A stretch of 64,000 nucleotides of DNA. Origin: DATEDA01 sp035286595 (lineage in GTDB: Bacteria > Pseudomonadota > Gammaproteobacteria > Burkholderiales > SG8-39). Positions 16,459 to 25,107 of this stretch are shown piece by piece. Made by a program: the position numbers and the translations under genes. The notes below the pieces were generated by a model. The model searched no databases and was not told where the DNA came from. It saw only the letters and a program-made list of their open reading frames with translations. How positions within the stretch are numbered: the stretch's first letter is position 1; every line of letters begins with the position of its first letter. The stretch lies in NCBI GenBank assembly GCA_035286595.1, contig DATEDA010000118.1:5658-69657 (forward strand). The letters are read 5' to 3'.

Positions 16459-18543
16459 ATGGCGCTCGACGACAAGACGCTGAAAGTCTGCAACTGCAAC
16501 CGCACGATGGCGCTCGATGCCAAGGCGCTCGGGGCCGCGTTGCAGCTGCGCTCGCCCCTCACGATCCACACCGAACTGTGCCGCAAGGAGGTGGCGGAGT
16601 TCGGCGCGGCGCTCGCCGGCGGCGAGTGCGTCGTGGCGTGCACCCAGGAGGCGCCGCTCTTTGCCGAGCTGAACGAGCAGGCGGGCGCCAAGACCGACCT
16701 CAGGTTCGTGAACATCCGCGAGGTGGCCGGGTGGTCAGCCGAGGGCGACAAGGCGACGGCGAAGATCGCCGCGCTCCTGGCGCTCGCCGAGCTGCCGGAG
16801 CCGGAGCCGGTGCCGAGCGTCTCCTACCAGTCGAACGGACAGCTCCTCGTGATCGGACCGGCGGACGTGGCCGTGCAATGGGCGGAGCGGCTGGCCGGCG
16901 AGCTCGAGGTGAGCGCATTGATCACCACTTCGCGCGGCGGCGAACTCCCGCTCGAGCGGCGCTACCCGGTCTGGTCGGGCCGGGTGAAGTCGATCACGGG
17001 CTGGCTCGGCGCGTTCGAGGTCGAGTGGGAACAGACGAACCCGATCGACCTCGACGTCTGCACCCGCTGCAACGCCTGCATCCGCGCCTGTCCGGAAAGC
17101 GCGATCGATTTCACCTATCAGATCGACCTGGACCGGTGCAAGGCGCACCGCGAGTGCGTCAAGGCGTGCGGGCCGGTCAACGCGATCGACTTCGAGCGCC
17201 AGGAGCGCGCCCACCACGAGCGCTTCGATCTCGTTCTCGATCTCTCCGCCACGCCGATCCTGAAGGTGCCGCAGAAGCCGCAGGGCTATCTCGCGCCCGG
17301 CCGCGACCCGCTGGACCAGGCGCTCGCCGCGGCCGAGCTCGCCCGCCTGGTGGGCGAGTTCGAGAAGCCGAAGTTCTTCGCCTACAACGAGCGGATCTGC
17401 GCGCACGGCCGGTCCGGCAAGGTGGGCTGCACCGCCTGCATCGACGTGTGCTCGACCAACGCCATCTCGGCCGACGGCGACAAGGTCAAGGTCGAACCCC
17501 ATCTTTGCGCCGGCTGCGGCGGGTGCGCGACCGTCTGCCCGTCCGGCGCGATGACGTACGCGAGTCCCCGGGTCCCGGACCTGGGCGCTCGGCTGAAGCG
17601 GCTGCTCGCCGTCTACGGACGGGCCGGCGGCCGGGACGCCGCGATCCTGTTGCACAATGCGACCGACGGTCGGGATCTGATCGCACGCCTCGCGCGGCGC
17701 GGGAAAGGGCTTCCGGCGCGCGTGATCCCGCTCGAGTTGTTTCACGTCGCCTCCGCAGGGATCGATACGCTGCTCGCCGCGATCGCCTACGGGGCAAGCC
17801 AGGTACTCGTTCTGGCGTGCGGGACCGAAGCGGACGAATACGGCGCCGCGATCGAGCGGCAGATGGGGTACGCGCAGGCGATTCTGAACGGCCTCGGTTA
17901 CACCGGCACCCATTTCCGGTTCGTTCACGCGGCCGATCACGGCGCGCTCGAGCGCGCCGTGTGGGAGCTCGCGCCGGCACGAACCGTGGCGCGGCCGGCG
18001 ACCTTCAACCTCTCGCCCGAGAAGCGCACGACGCTCGAGTTCATCTTCGGCCACCTGGCGGGGGAGGCTCCGACGCCGCGCGACGAGGTGCCGCTCGGGG
18101 CCGGTGCGCCCTACGGCCGCGTCGACGTCAACAAGCAGACCTGTACGCTCTGCATGGCGTGCGTCGGCGCCTGTCCCGAGTCGGCCCTGGTCGACGGCCG
18201 GGACACCCCCGCCCTCAAGTTCATCGAGCGGAACTGCGTGCAGTGCGGGCTGTGCGTCACCACCTGTCCCGAGAACGCGCTCGCGCTCGTCCCGAGGTTG
18301 CTGCTCTCCCCGGTCGCCAAGCAGGAGGTCGTTCTCAACGAAGCCGAACCGTTCAGCTGCGTGCGCTGCGGGAAGCCGTTCGGGACCCGGCAGATGATCG
18401 ACGTGATGCTGGGCCGGCTGGGCACCCATTCGATGTTCGCGGCCGAAGGCGCGCTGCGACGCCTGCAGATGTGCGCCGACTGTCGCGTGATCGACATGAT
18501 GGAGAACAAGGACGAGGCATCGATCCTCGACCCGAAACAATGA
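16459..18543 (+). CDS. polyferredoxin with six predicted [4Fe-4S] clusters, FDH operon
   Basis: This 694-residue cytosolic iron-sulfur protein has a Cys-bearing N-terminal part (C11, C13, C41, C59). Four cluster motifs follow at about residues 201-212 (CTRCNACIRACP), 227-239 (CKAHRECVKACGP), 313-331 (C...CTACIDVC) and 350-361 (CAGCGGCATVCP). A Cys-poor alpha/beta domain occupies residues ~370-540. Two more ferredoxin clusters lie at ~561-572 and ~593-604, and a CxxC...CxxC pair (~634 and ~672) resembles a zinc ribbon. Genes of this kind sit in FDH operons, but the electron partner is not known to me. The stop overlaps the TorD-like gene as ATGA. Confidence 0.85.
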   Translation: MALDDKTLKVCNCNRTMALDAKALGAALQLRSPLTIHTELCRKEVAEFGAALAGGECVVACTQEAPLFAELNEQAGAKTDLRFVNIREVAGWSAEGDKATAKIAALLALAELPEPEPVPSVSYQSNGQLLVIGPADVAVQWAERLAGELEVSALITTSRGGELPLERRYPVWSGRVKSITGWLGAFEVEWEQTNPIDLDVCTRCNACIRACPESAIDFTYQIDLDRCKAHRECVKACGPVNAIDFERQERAHHERFDLVLDLSATPILKVPQKPQGYLAPGRDPLDQALAAAELARLVGEFEKPKFFAYNERICAHGRSGKVGCTACIDVCSTNAISADGDKVKVEPHLCAGCGGCATVCPSGAMTYASPRVPDLGARLKRLLAVYGRAGGRDAAILLHNATDGRDLIARLARRGKGLPARVIPLELFHVASAGIDTLLAAIAYGASQVLVLACGTEADEYGAAIERQMGYAQAILNGLGYTGTHFRFVHAADHGALERAVWELAPARTVARPATFNLSPEKRTTLEFIFGHLAGEAPTPRDEVPLGAGAPYGRVDVNKQTCTLCMACVGACPESALVDGRDTPALKFIERNCVQCGLCVTTCPENALALVPRLLLSPVAKQEVVLNEAEPFSCVRCGKPFGTRQMIDVMLGRLGTHSMFAAEGALRRLQMCADCRVIDMMENKDEASILDPKQ

Positions 18544-19166
18544 CCGGCGAGGCGACGCCCCACGCCGCGCCCGTTGAGGTGGCGCCCGAGGACCAGGCCC
18601 GGGCCGAGTTCTACGCGCTGCTCGGCCGGCTCTGGTACGCCGCGCCCGACCAGGTGCTCCTCGATGCGATCGCCAATGCCCCGCCGCTCACGGCCGAGGG
18701 CGCCCACGGGGCGCTGGCCGAGGCCTGGCGCCAGCTGCAGGCCGCGGCGGCGGCGGCCGATCCCGCAGCTGTAGCCGACGAATACGACGCCGTGCTCGTG
18801 GGAGTAGGCAAGGCGGAAGTCACTCCTTACGTCTCGCACTATCTCGTCGAGACGGGCAGGGAACGAGTCCTTGTTGCGCTGCGAGACGAGATGGCGGAGC
18901 TCGGGCTGGGACGTGTTGGTGCAACGCACGAGCCCGAAGACCACTTTGCGGCGCTATGCGAAGTGATGCGGCATCTCGTCGGGGAGGGCGCCGGTGATGC
19001 TGCGATGCAGCAGCAAAAGAACTTCTTCACTCGCTATATGAACCGCGCTTACAATCCGCTTACCGATCAGGTGACCGCCTCCAGCAAAACAAGCTTCTAT
19101 AAGCATGTCGCGCGCTTCACGAAAGCGTTCTGCGACGTGGAGGCGGCTTCTTTAGACATGCTCTAA
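18540..19166 (+). CDS. TorD/DmsD-family molybdoenzyme chaperone
   Basis: This 208-residue helical protein has the features of a TorD-like redox-enzyme maturation chaperone: 'RAEFYALLGRLWYAAPDQVLLD' split across residues 21-42, the central 'DEYDAVLVGVGKAEVTPYVSHYL' region, and a C-terminal helix with 'FYKHVARFTKAFCDVEA'. Such chaperones hold the molybdoenzyme and its twin-arginine leader until the cofactor is inserted. Its place immediately before the FDH subunits fits that job. The distal third (from about 18890) has less GC-biased codons than its neighbours. Confidence 0.87.
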   Translation: MTGEATPHAAPVEVAPEDQARAEFYALLGRLWYAAPDQVLLDAIANAPPLTAEGAHGALAEAWRQLQAAAAAADPAAVADEYDAVLVGVGKAEVTPYVSHYLVETGRERVLVALRDEMAELGLGRVGATHEPEDHFAALCEVMRHLVGEGAGDAAMQQQKNFFTRYMNRAYNPLTDQVTASSKTSFYKHVARFTKAFCDVEAASLDML

Positions 19167-19187
19167 CTCCCCAGAAGGAGACGAACG

Positions 19188-19385
19188 ATGTCGAACTCCA
19201 GGACCAGGACGAGCCGCAGGAACTTCCTCCTCGCGGTCGGAGCCGGCGGTGCCGCGACGGTCGCTGCGATCGGCGCGAAGACCCTTCCCCAGGCGGAGAA
19301 GAGCGACGCGAAGAAGGAGCCTCAGGGCTCCGGCTATCGCGTGTCCGAGCACATCCGCAACTACTACCGCACGACGCTGGTCTAG
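19188..19385 (+). CDS. formate dehydrogenase region TAT-target small protein
   Basis: This 65-residue peptide consists of a twin-arginine leader ('RTSRRNFLLAVGAGGAATVA', residues 7-26) and a short charged tail ending 'YRVSEHIRNYYRTTLV'. It matches the small 'formate dehydrogenase region TAT target' type found just before FDH alpha genes. The ATG has AAGGAG eight bases upstream. The protein is likely exported folded or acts as a leader-binding partner; its function is not established. FDH alpha begins 16 bp downstream. Confidence 0.88.
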   Translation: MSNSRTRTSRRNFLLAVGAGGAATVAAIGAKTLPQAEKSDAKKEPQGSGYRVSEHIRNYYRTTLV

Positions 19386-19401
19386 AGCGAAGGAGAGCGC
19401 C

Positions 19402-22386
19402 ATGCTGCTGACGAGAAAATCCTCCGTCGCCGCCGTCCCGCAATCGCGCCTCGCGCGCAGCCTCTCCGGCGCGCTCGCGCGCACCATGGACCGGCGCGCG
19501 TTCCTGAAGCGCACCGGCGTGGTGGCCGGCGCCGGGGCGTTCGCGAGCCAGCTGCCGTTCAACCTGATCGGCAAGGCCGAGGCGCAGGAGAAGACGGTCG
19601 CCGGCGGCAAGGTCGAGGTGAAGCGCAGCGTCTGTACGCACTGTTCGGTCGGCTGTGCGATCGACGCCGTCGTGCAGAACGGCGTGTGGGTGCGGCAGGA
19701 GCCGGTGTTCGACTCGCCGCTCAACCTCGGCGCGCACTGCGCCAAGGGCGCCTCGGTGCGCGAGCACGGCATGACCGAGAACTCGCATCGCCTGAAGTAC
19801 CCGATGAAGCTGGTGAACGGCAAGTACCAGCGCCTCTCCTGGGACCAGGCCCTCGACGAGATCACCAAGAAGATGGAGGCGCTCCGCAAGGAGTCCGGCC
19901 CCGACGCCGCGTACTTCGTCGGCTCCTCGAAGCACAACAACGAGCAGGCGATGCTGTTGCGCAAGTTCGTGTCGCTGTGGGGCACGAACAACTGCGACCA
20001 CCAGGCGCGCATCTGCCACTCGACCACCGTCGCCGGCGTGGCCAACACCTGGGGCTACGGGGCGATGACCAACTCGTACAACGACGAGCAGAACTCCAAG
20101 TGCATTCTGTTCTTCGGCTCGAACGCCGCCGAGGCGCACCCGGTGTCGATGCTGCACACGCTGCACGCCAAGGAGTCGGGCGCGAAGGTGGTCGTGGTCG
20201 ACCCGCGGTTCACGCGGACCGCGGCCAAGGCCGACACCTATTACCGCATCCGTTCCGGCACCGACGTCGCGTTCCTGTGGGGAATGCTGTACCACATCTT
20301 CAAGAACGGCTGGGAGGACAAGGCGTACATCCAGGCCCGCGTCTACGGGATGGACAAGGTCAGAGAAGAGGTCATGAAGTGGACGCCGGACGTGGTGCAG
20401 GACGTCACCGGCATGCCCGAGGAGCAGGTGCGGCACGTGGCGGAGCTGATGGCGAAGAACCGTCCGAGCACCATCGTCTGGGCGATGGGCCAGACCCAGC
20501 ACACCAACGGCAACGCGATCGTCCGCGCAAGCTGCATCCTGCAGCTCGCGCTCGGGAACGTCGGCGTGTCGGGCGGCGGGACCAACATCTACCGCGGCCA
20601 CGACAACGTGCAGGGCGCGACCGACGTCGGGCCGAACCCCGACTCGCTGCCGGGCTACTACGGCATCGCGACCGGCTCCTGGAAGCACTGGTGCCGCGTG
20701 TGGAACGTCGACTACGAGTGGCTGAAGGGCCGCTTCGCGAGCCAGGCGATGATGGAGAAGCCCGGCATCACGGTGTCGCGGTGGATCGATGGCGTCCTCG
20801 AAAAGAACGAGAACATCGACCAGGATCCGAACATCCGCGCGATGTACTACTGGGGCCACGCGCCGAACTCGCAGACCCGCGGGCTCGAGATGAAGATGGC
20901 GATGGACAAGCTCGACCTCCTCGTCGTCATCGACCCGTACCCGTCGGCGACCGCGGCGATGGCGGCGATGCCCAAGGCCGCGGACGCGAAGTACGAGGTC
21001 AACCCCAACCGCGACGTCTACCTGCTGCCGGCGGCGACGCAGTTCGAGACCGACGGCTCGGCCACCGCGTCGAACCGCTCGATCCAGTGGCGCGAGAAGG
21101 TGATCGAGCCGCTGTTCGAGTCGCGCTCCGACCAGGCGATCATGTACGCCTTCGCGCAGAAGTGGGGCTTCGCCGACCAGTTCGTCGGCAAGAAGGACGG
21201 CAAGCAGAACCTGCGGCTGATCAAGACCGCCAAAGGCTATGAAGAGCCCAGCATGGAGGACACGCTCGCGAACGAGATCAACCGCGGCACCTGGACGATC
21301 GGCTACACCGGTCAGACGCCCGAGCGGTTGAAGGCGCACATGCGCAACATGCACGTGTTCGACGTGAAGACGCTGCGCGCCAAGGGCGGCAAGGACGCGG
21401 CCACCGGGTACGACCTCACCGGCGACTACTTCGGCCTGCCGTGGCCGTGCTACGGCAACGCGCAGCTGAAGCACCCCGGTTCGCCGAACCTGTACCAGAC
21501 CTCCAGGAACGTCATGGATGGCGGCGGCAACTTCCGCGCGAACTTCGGCGTCGAGCGCGACGGCGTGTCGCTGCTGGCCGAAGATGGCTCGGCGTCGAAA
21601 GGCGCCGATCTGCCGTTCGGGTATCCCGAGTTCGACCACGTGCTGCTGAAGAAGCTCGGCTGGTGGGATGAGCTCTCGGACGCCGAGAAGAAGGAGGCGG
21701 AGGGCAAGAACTGGAAGACCGACCTCTCGGGCGGCATCCAGCGCGTCGTGCTGAAGAACCACAGTTGCCATCCCTTCGGCAACGCGAAGGCGCGGGCGGT
21801 GGTCTGGAACTTCCCCGATGCCGTGCCGCTGCATCGCGAGGCCCTGTACTCGCCGCGGCCCGACCTGGTTGCGAAGTTCCCGACGCACGACGACGTCAAG
21901 GTCCTGTGGCGGCTGCCGACGCTCTTCAAGTCGGTCCAGCAGAAGAACGTGGAAGACAAGGTGGCCGAGAAGTTCCCGCTCATCCTCACGAGCGGGCGGC
22001 TGGTGGAGTACGAGGGTGGCGGCGAGGAGACCCGCTCCAATCCGTGGCTCGCCGAGCTGATGCAGGACAACTTCGTGGAGATCAACCCGAAGGCGGCGGC
22101 CGACCGCGGCGTGCGCAACGGCGAATACGTCTGGGTGAAGAGCCCGACCGGGGCGCGGCTGAAGGTCAAGGCGCAGGTCACCGAGCGGGTCGGTCCCGAC
22201 ACCGTGTTCATCCCGTTCCACTTCTCGGGGTGGTGGCAGGGCACCGACATGCTGCCGTACTACCCGGAGGGCGCGGCGCCGATTGTCCGTGGCGAGGCGG
22301 TCAACACCGCCACGACCTACGGCTACGACCGGGTGACGCTGATGCAGGAGACCAAGACCACGCTGTGCCAGGTCGAGCGGGCGTAA
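19402..22386 (+). CDS. fdhA: formate dehydrogenase, catalytic alpha subunit (Cys-type, TAT-exported)
   Basis: This 994-residue bis-MGD molybdo- or tungstoenzyme oxidises formate to CO2. A twin-arginine signal has Arg31-Arg32 in 'DRRAFLKR'. The [4Fe-4S] ligands are C78, C81, C85 and C113. The catalytic residue is Cys205 in 'DHQARICHST', encoded by TGC at 20014-20016, not Sec. The following 'VAGVANTWGYGAMTNS' matches the FdnG/FdoG-type active site. The C-terminal cofactor-binding domain starts near residue 850 ('PLILTSGRLVEYEGGGEETR'). The TAT leader and the downstream beta and cytochrome gamma subunits make it a periplasmic membrane-anchored respiratory enzyme. Confidence 0.95.
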   Translation: MLLTRKSSVAAVPQSRLARSLSGALARTMDRRAFLKRTGVVAGAGAFASQLPFNLIGKAEAQEKTVAGGKVEVKRSVCTHCSVGCAIDAVVQNGVWVRQEPVFDSPLNLGAHCAKGASVREHGMTENSHRLKYPMKLVNGKYQRLSWDQALDEITKKMEALRKESGPDAAYFVGSSKHNNEQAMLLRKFVSLWGTNNCDHQARICHSTTVAGVANTWGYGAMTNSYNDEQNSKCILFFGSNAAEAHPVSMLHTLHAKESGAKVVVVDPRFTRTAAKADTYYRIRSGTDVAFLWGMLYHIFKNGWEDKAYIQARVYGMDKVREEVMKWTPDVVQDVTGMPEEQVRHVAELMAKNRPSTIVWAMGQTQHTNGNAIVRASCILQLALGNVGVSGGGTNIYRGHDNVQGATDVGPNPDSLPGYYGIATGSWKHWCRVWNVDYEWLKGRFASQAMMEKPGITVSRWIDGVLEKNENIDQDPNIRAMYYWGHAPNSQTRGLEMKMAMDKLDLLVVIDPYPSATAAMAAMPKAADAKYEVNPNRDVYLLPAATQFETDGSATASNRSIQWREKVIEPLFESRSDQAIMYAFAQKWGFADQFVGKKDGKQNLRLIKTAKGYEEPSMEDTLANEINRGTWTIGYTGQTPERLKAHMRNMHVFDVKTLRAKGGKDAATGYDLTGDYFGLPWPCYGNAQLKHPGSPNLYQTSRNVMDGGGNFRANFGVERDGVSLLAEDGSASKGADLPFGYPEFDHVLLKKLGWWDELSDAEKKEAEGKNWKTDLSGGIQRVVLKNHSCHPFGNAKARAVVWNFPDAVPLHREALYSPRPDLVAKFPTHDDVKVLWRLPTLFKSVQQKNVEDKVAEKFPLILTSGRLVEYEGGGEETRSNPWLAELMQDNFVEINPKAAADRGVRNGEYVWVKSPTGARLKVKAQVTERVGPDTVFIPFHFSGWWQGTDMLPYYPEGAAPIVRGEAVNTATTYGYDRVTLMQETKTTLCQVERA

Positions 22387-22398
22387 AGGAGACGAACC

Positions 22399-23025
22399 AT
22401 GGCGAGAATGAAATTCCTGGTCGACGCCGAGCGCTGCATCGAGTGCAACGGCTGCGTGACCGCGTGCAAGAACGCGAATGAGGTGCCGTGGGGCGTGAAC
22501 CGCCGGCGCGTCGTCACGATCAACGACGGCATTCCGGGCGAGAAGTCGATCTCGGTCGCCTGTATGCACTGCTCGGACGCGCCGTGCATGGCGGTCTGCC
22601 CGGTCGACTGCTTCTACCGCACCCCGGAGGGCGTCGTCCTGCACGACAAGGACATCTGCATCGGCTGCGGCTACTGCTTCTACGCCTGTCCGTTCGGCGC
22701 GCCGCAGTTTCCGCAGGCGGGAGCGTTCGGCCTGCGCGGCAAGATGGACAAGTGCACGTTCTGCGCCGGCGGTCCCGAGAAGGACAACTCGGCCGAGGAA
22801 TTCCGCAAGTACGGCTCGAACCGTCTGGCGGAGGGGAAGCTGCCGGCCTGCGCCGAGATGTGCTCGACGAAGGCGCTGCTCGGCGGCGACGGGGACGTCA
22901 TCGCGGACATCTATCGTCAGCGGGTGTTGAAGCGCGGCAAGGGCTCCGAGGTCTGGGGCTGGGGCACCGCGTACGGCGCGCCCGGCGGCCAGCAGAAGCC
23001 CGCCGCGCAGCAGCCGAAGAGCTGA
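22399..23025 (+). CDS. fdhB: formate dehydrogenase, iron-sulfur beta subunit
   Basis: This 208-residue subunit transfers electrons from the catalytic subunit to the cytochrome. Four Cys clusters are visible: 'CIECNGCVTACKN' (residues 12-24), 'CMHCSDAPCMAVCPVDC' (~56-72), 'CIGCGYCFYACPFGAP' (~87-102) and the split site 'CTFCAGGP' ... 'PACAEMCSTKALLGGD'. It lacks its own signal peptide, so it is expected to travel with the TAT-exported alpha subunit. The C-terminal membrane helix present in some FdnH-type subunits is absent. SD AAGGAG precedes the ATG. Confidence 0.94.
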   Translation: MARMKFLVDAERCIECNGCVTACKNANEVPWGVNRRRVVTINDGIPGEKSISVACMHCSDAPCMAVCPVDCFYRTPEGVVLHDKDICIGCGYCFYACPFGAPQFPQAGAFGLRGKMDKCTFCAGGPEKDNSAEEFRKYGSNRLAEGKLPACAEMCSTKALLGGDGDVIADIYRQRVLKRGKGSEVWGWGTAYGAPGGQQKPAAQQPKS

Positions 23026-23028
23026 GCG

Positions 23029-23256
23029 ATGCGCGCGCGGACGGCAGTCTTCGCTGCGCTTGCTTCGATTGCCGCACTCGGCATCGCCGGGTGCGGCGAC
23101 GCACCGCAGGAACTGGCGCAGAAGGAGCGGCGATACCAGGGCAAGCCCGACACGAACCCCTGGGACAGCCCGCAGTTCGGCGGCAAGCAGGCCGAGTGGG
23201 AACGCGCGATCCAGGCGCGGACCCAGAACCAGAACGAGTACACGCGGGTCGAGTGA
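23029..23256 (+). CDS. small predicted lipoprotein in the FDH operon
   Basis: This 75-residue protein has a type II signal peptide: basic 'MRAR', a hydrophobic stretch, and the lipobox 'LGIAGC' with Cys22. The mature part is short and hydrophilic, with 'YQGKPDTNPWDSPQFGGKQAEWERAI' split over residues ~37-63 and ending 'NQNEYTRVE'. Only three bases separate it from the beta-subunit gene, which supports a real, co-translated gene. I do not recognise a function. It could be a periplasmic assembly or anchoring factor for the FDH complex. Confidence 0.78.
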   Translation: MRARTAVFAALASIAALGIAGCGDAPQELAQKERRYQGKPDTNPWDSPQFGGKQAEWERAIQARTQNQNEYTRVE

Positions 23257-23323
23257 TCGAGCCCGCGGTCCGGGGGGATCTCTAGCGAGGGAACAACCCC
23301 TCGTTCCGGGAGAAGGAGGAGGA

Positions 23324-24397
23324 ATGCCCAAAAGATTCTTGCGGCTAGTCGGCGGCACCGCGCTCGCGACGGCACTTGTGTTGCCGCTTGCCGGGACTGC
23401 CCAGCAGCCGCCGGCCGACCCGGCGCAGGAGCGACAGGCGGAGCGCCAGCTCGTGCAGCCCGGCAACAACGCCCCGGTCTGGCGCGGGGTGCAGGCGGGT
23501 GAGCCCGGCTACACCTCGATCAAGGGCCAGGAGACGAACGTCCTCATCCAGCCGGCGATGAGGCTGCCCGGACAGCCGGTGAGTACCGCCGGCGAGGCGT
23601 GGCGGCTGTTCCGGAACAACCTCATCACGCCGATCGGCGGCTGGCTCTTCGCAGCGGTGGTCGCGTTGATCGGGATCTTCTACTGGCTGAAAGGGCCGGT
23701 GAAGCTGCACGGGCAGCCGACCGGGCGCCTGATCCAGCGCTTCACGGCGTTCGAGCGCTACGCGCATTGGGTCATGGGAATCAGCTTTGCGATTCTCGGA
23801 GTGACCGGGCTCATCCTCCTGCTCGGCAAGTACGTGCTGCTGCCGGTGATCGGGTACACGCTGTTCTCGTGGCTCTCGAGCCTGTCGAAGAATCTGCACA
23901 ACTTCGTCGGCCCCATTTTCGCGCTGAGTCTCGTCGTGTTCATCGTCACGTACATCAGGGACAACATCCCCAAGGGATACGACTTCAAGTGGTTCGCGAG
24001 CGCCGGCGGCATGTTCGGCGGCAAGCACGTGCCCTCAGGCCGGTTCAACGCCGGCGAGAAGGGGTGGTTCTGGATCGGCGTCGTCGTGCTCTCGCTGATC
24101 GTGAGCATCACCGGGCTGATCCTCAACTTCCCGAACTTCGACCAGGTCCGGGCGGTGATGATCCAAGCGAACATCATCCACGCGATCGCGGCGATGGCGG
24201 TCATCATCCTGGCGGTTGGGCACATCTACATGGGCACGATCGGGGTCGAAGGGGCGTACGGCTCGATGCGCTACGGCTACGTCGACGAGGCCTGGGCGAA
24301 GGAGCACCACCAGCTCTGGTACGAGGACGTGAAATCGGGCAAGGTCAAGGCGGAAACCGCGAAGGGCGTACCGGCCTCCGCGCAGACGCAGCACTGA
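23324..24397 (+). CDS. fdhC: formate dehydrogenase, cytochrome b gamma subunit
   Basis: This 357-residue membrane subunit anchors FDH and passes electrons to quinone. It begins with a signal-like hydrophobic segment (residues ~7-26) and a periplasmic stretch of about 70 residues. Four or five helices of the di-haem cytochrome b556 type follow: 'GGWLFAAVVALIGIFYWLKG', 'YAHWVMGISFAILGVTGLILLL' split over ~146-167, 'LHNFVGPIFALSLVVFIV' and 'IIHAIAAMAVIILAVGHIYMG'. The candidate haem His residues are in AHW, LHN, IIHA and GHIY. A strong AGGAGG precedes the ATG at 23324; the N-terminal extension is typical of the betaproteobacterial form. Confidence 0.93.
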   Translation: MPKRFLRLVGGTALATALVLPLAGTAQQPPADPAQERQAERQLVQPGNNAPVWRGVQAGEPGYTSIKGQETNVLIQPAMRLPGQPVSTAGEAWRLFRNNLITPIGGWLFAAVVALIGIFYWLKGPVKLHGQPTGRLIQRFTAFERYAHWVMGISFAILGVTGLILLLGKYVLLPVIGYTLFSWLSSLSKNLHNFVGPIFALSLVVFIVTYIRDNIPKGYDFKWFASAGGMFGGKHVPSGRFNAGEKGWFWIGVVVLSLIVSITGLILNFPNFDQVRAVMIQANIIHAIAAMAVIILAVGHIYMGTIGVEGAYGSMRYGYVDEAWAKEHHQLWYEDVKSGKVKAETAKGVPASAQTQH

Positions 24398-24416
24398 AAG
24401 ACAAGAGGAGGGGAAT

Positions 24417-24680
24417 ATGAGAGGAGCCATCGTTGCCTTGATCGGGTTTGCGATGATCGCCGGCCCGCTGTGGGCGAAGCTGCCGGCGCCGCCGCCGATG
24501 GACGACGCGCAGAAGGCTGCCGCCGCGGCCAAGGCGGCCGCGAAGGCGGAGGCGGCGAAGAAGGAGTCCGCGCTGCTCAGCAAGTCCATGGACATGACGG
24601 CCGAGAAGTACAAGAAGAGTCTGGCCGCGAAGACCAAGGGCGCGCCGGCGATGGCGACGCCGGCGGCGGCCAAGAAGTAG
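24417..24680 (+). CDS. small exported Ala/Lys-rich protein, last gene of the FDH operon
   Basis: This 87-residue protein has an N-terminal signal peptide (residues 1-20, ending 'GPLWAK'). A low-complexity tail of Ala and Lys follows with a predicted helical 'DDAQKAAAAAKAAAKAEAAK' block and 'MTAEKYKKSLAAKTKG'. AGGAGG precedes the ATG and a strong terminator follows the stop, so it is a genuine terminal cistron. I do not recognise the family beyond its recurrence at the end of FDH operons of this type; a periplasmic, positively charged accessory is a guess. Confidence 0.7.
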   Translation: MRGAIVALIGFAMIAGPLWAKLPAPPPMDDAQKAAAAAKAAAKAEAAKKESALLSKSMDMTAEKYKKSLAAKTKGAPAMATPAAAKK

Positions 24681-24699
24681 CGGCTCGGGATACGGCAGG

Positions 24700-24730
24700 A
24701 TACGGCGCCCTTCGGGCGCCGTATTTTTTT
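24700..24730 (+). terminator. Rho-independent terminator of the FDH operon
   Basis: An 11-bp perfect stem, ATACGGCGCCC / GGGCGCCGTAT, with a TTC loop is followed directly by seven T residues. It lies 19 bp after the last FDH-operon stop codon and separates that operon from the convergent DUF1330 gene. Confidence 0.95.
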
Positions 24731-24740
24731 GGAGGGCGCG

Positions 24741-25031
24741 CTAGGCCACGCCCTCGACGACGACCATGTTGAAGTCGGCGGCGCCGAGGCGCTTTTGCCG
24801 CGCGGCCTGGTACTCGATCGAGCGGTGGAAGGCTTGCGCCTGCGCGAGGCTCGCGAACTCGACGATGACCGTGCGGGCGTGCGGCCAGGCCCCCTCGAGG
24901 ATCTCCAGCTTTCCGCCGCGCGCGAGGTACCGGCCGCCGTGCTGCTCGATGGCCGCGGGGGCGAGCTTGGCGTATTCCGCGTACGCCTCGGGGTTGGTCA
25001 CACTGACTGCAGCGATGAGGTAGGCGGGCAT
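24741..25031 (-). CDS. DUF1330 family protein
   Basis: This 96-residue protein of the ferredoxin-like DUF1330 fold starts with 'MPAYLIAAVSVTNPEAYAEY'. It contains 'GGRYLARGGKLEILEG' and 'VIVEFASLAQAQAFHRSIEY', all characteristic of the family. Function is unknown; members are often small stress or metabolism-linked proteins. The ATG at 25031 is preceded by GGAGG. It converges on the FDH operon and precedes no obvious partner. Confidence 0.88.
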   Translation of the reverse strand: MPAYLIAAVSVTNPEAYAEYAKLAPAAIEQHGGRYLARGGKLEILEGAWPHARTVIVEFASLAQAQAFHRSIEYQAARQKRLGAADFNMVVVEGVA

Positions 25032-25107
25032 CGATCCTCCTGGGGTCCGCAGCGGCGCGAGCCGCCAATGTGAAGTGAAGGCCCGCGCCGAAGCAACGGG
25101 CCCGATG

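Noticed and set aside
19981..20030. Possible selenocysteine codon and SECIS at the FDH active site
   Set aside because: The active-site codon is TGC (Cys205), and the reading frame has no internal TGA.
19117..23469. A 1450-codon open frame on the minus strand opposite the FDH operon
   Set aside because: It is antisense to five genes with clear family motifs, rich in Arg/His/Val/Asp repeats typical of high-GC shadow frames, and has no recognisable domain.
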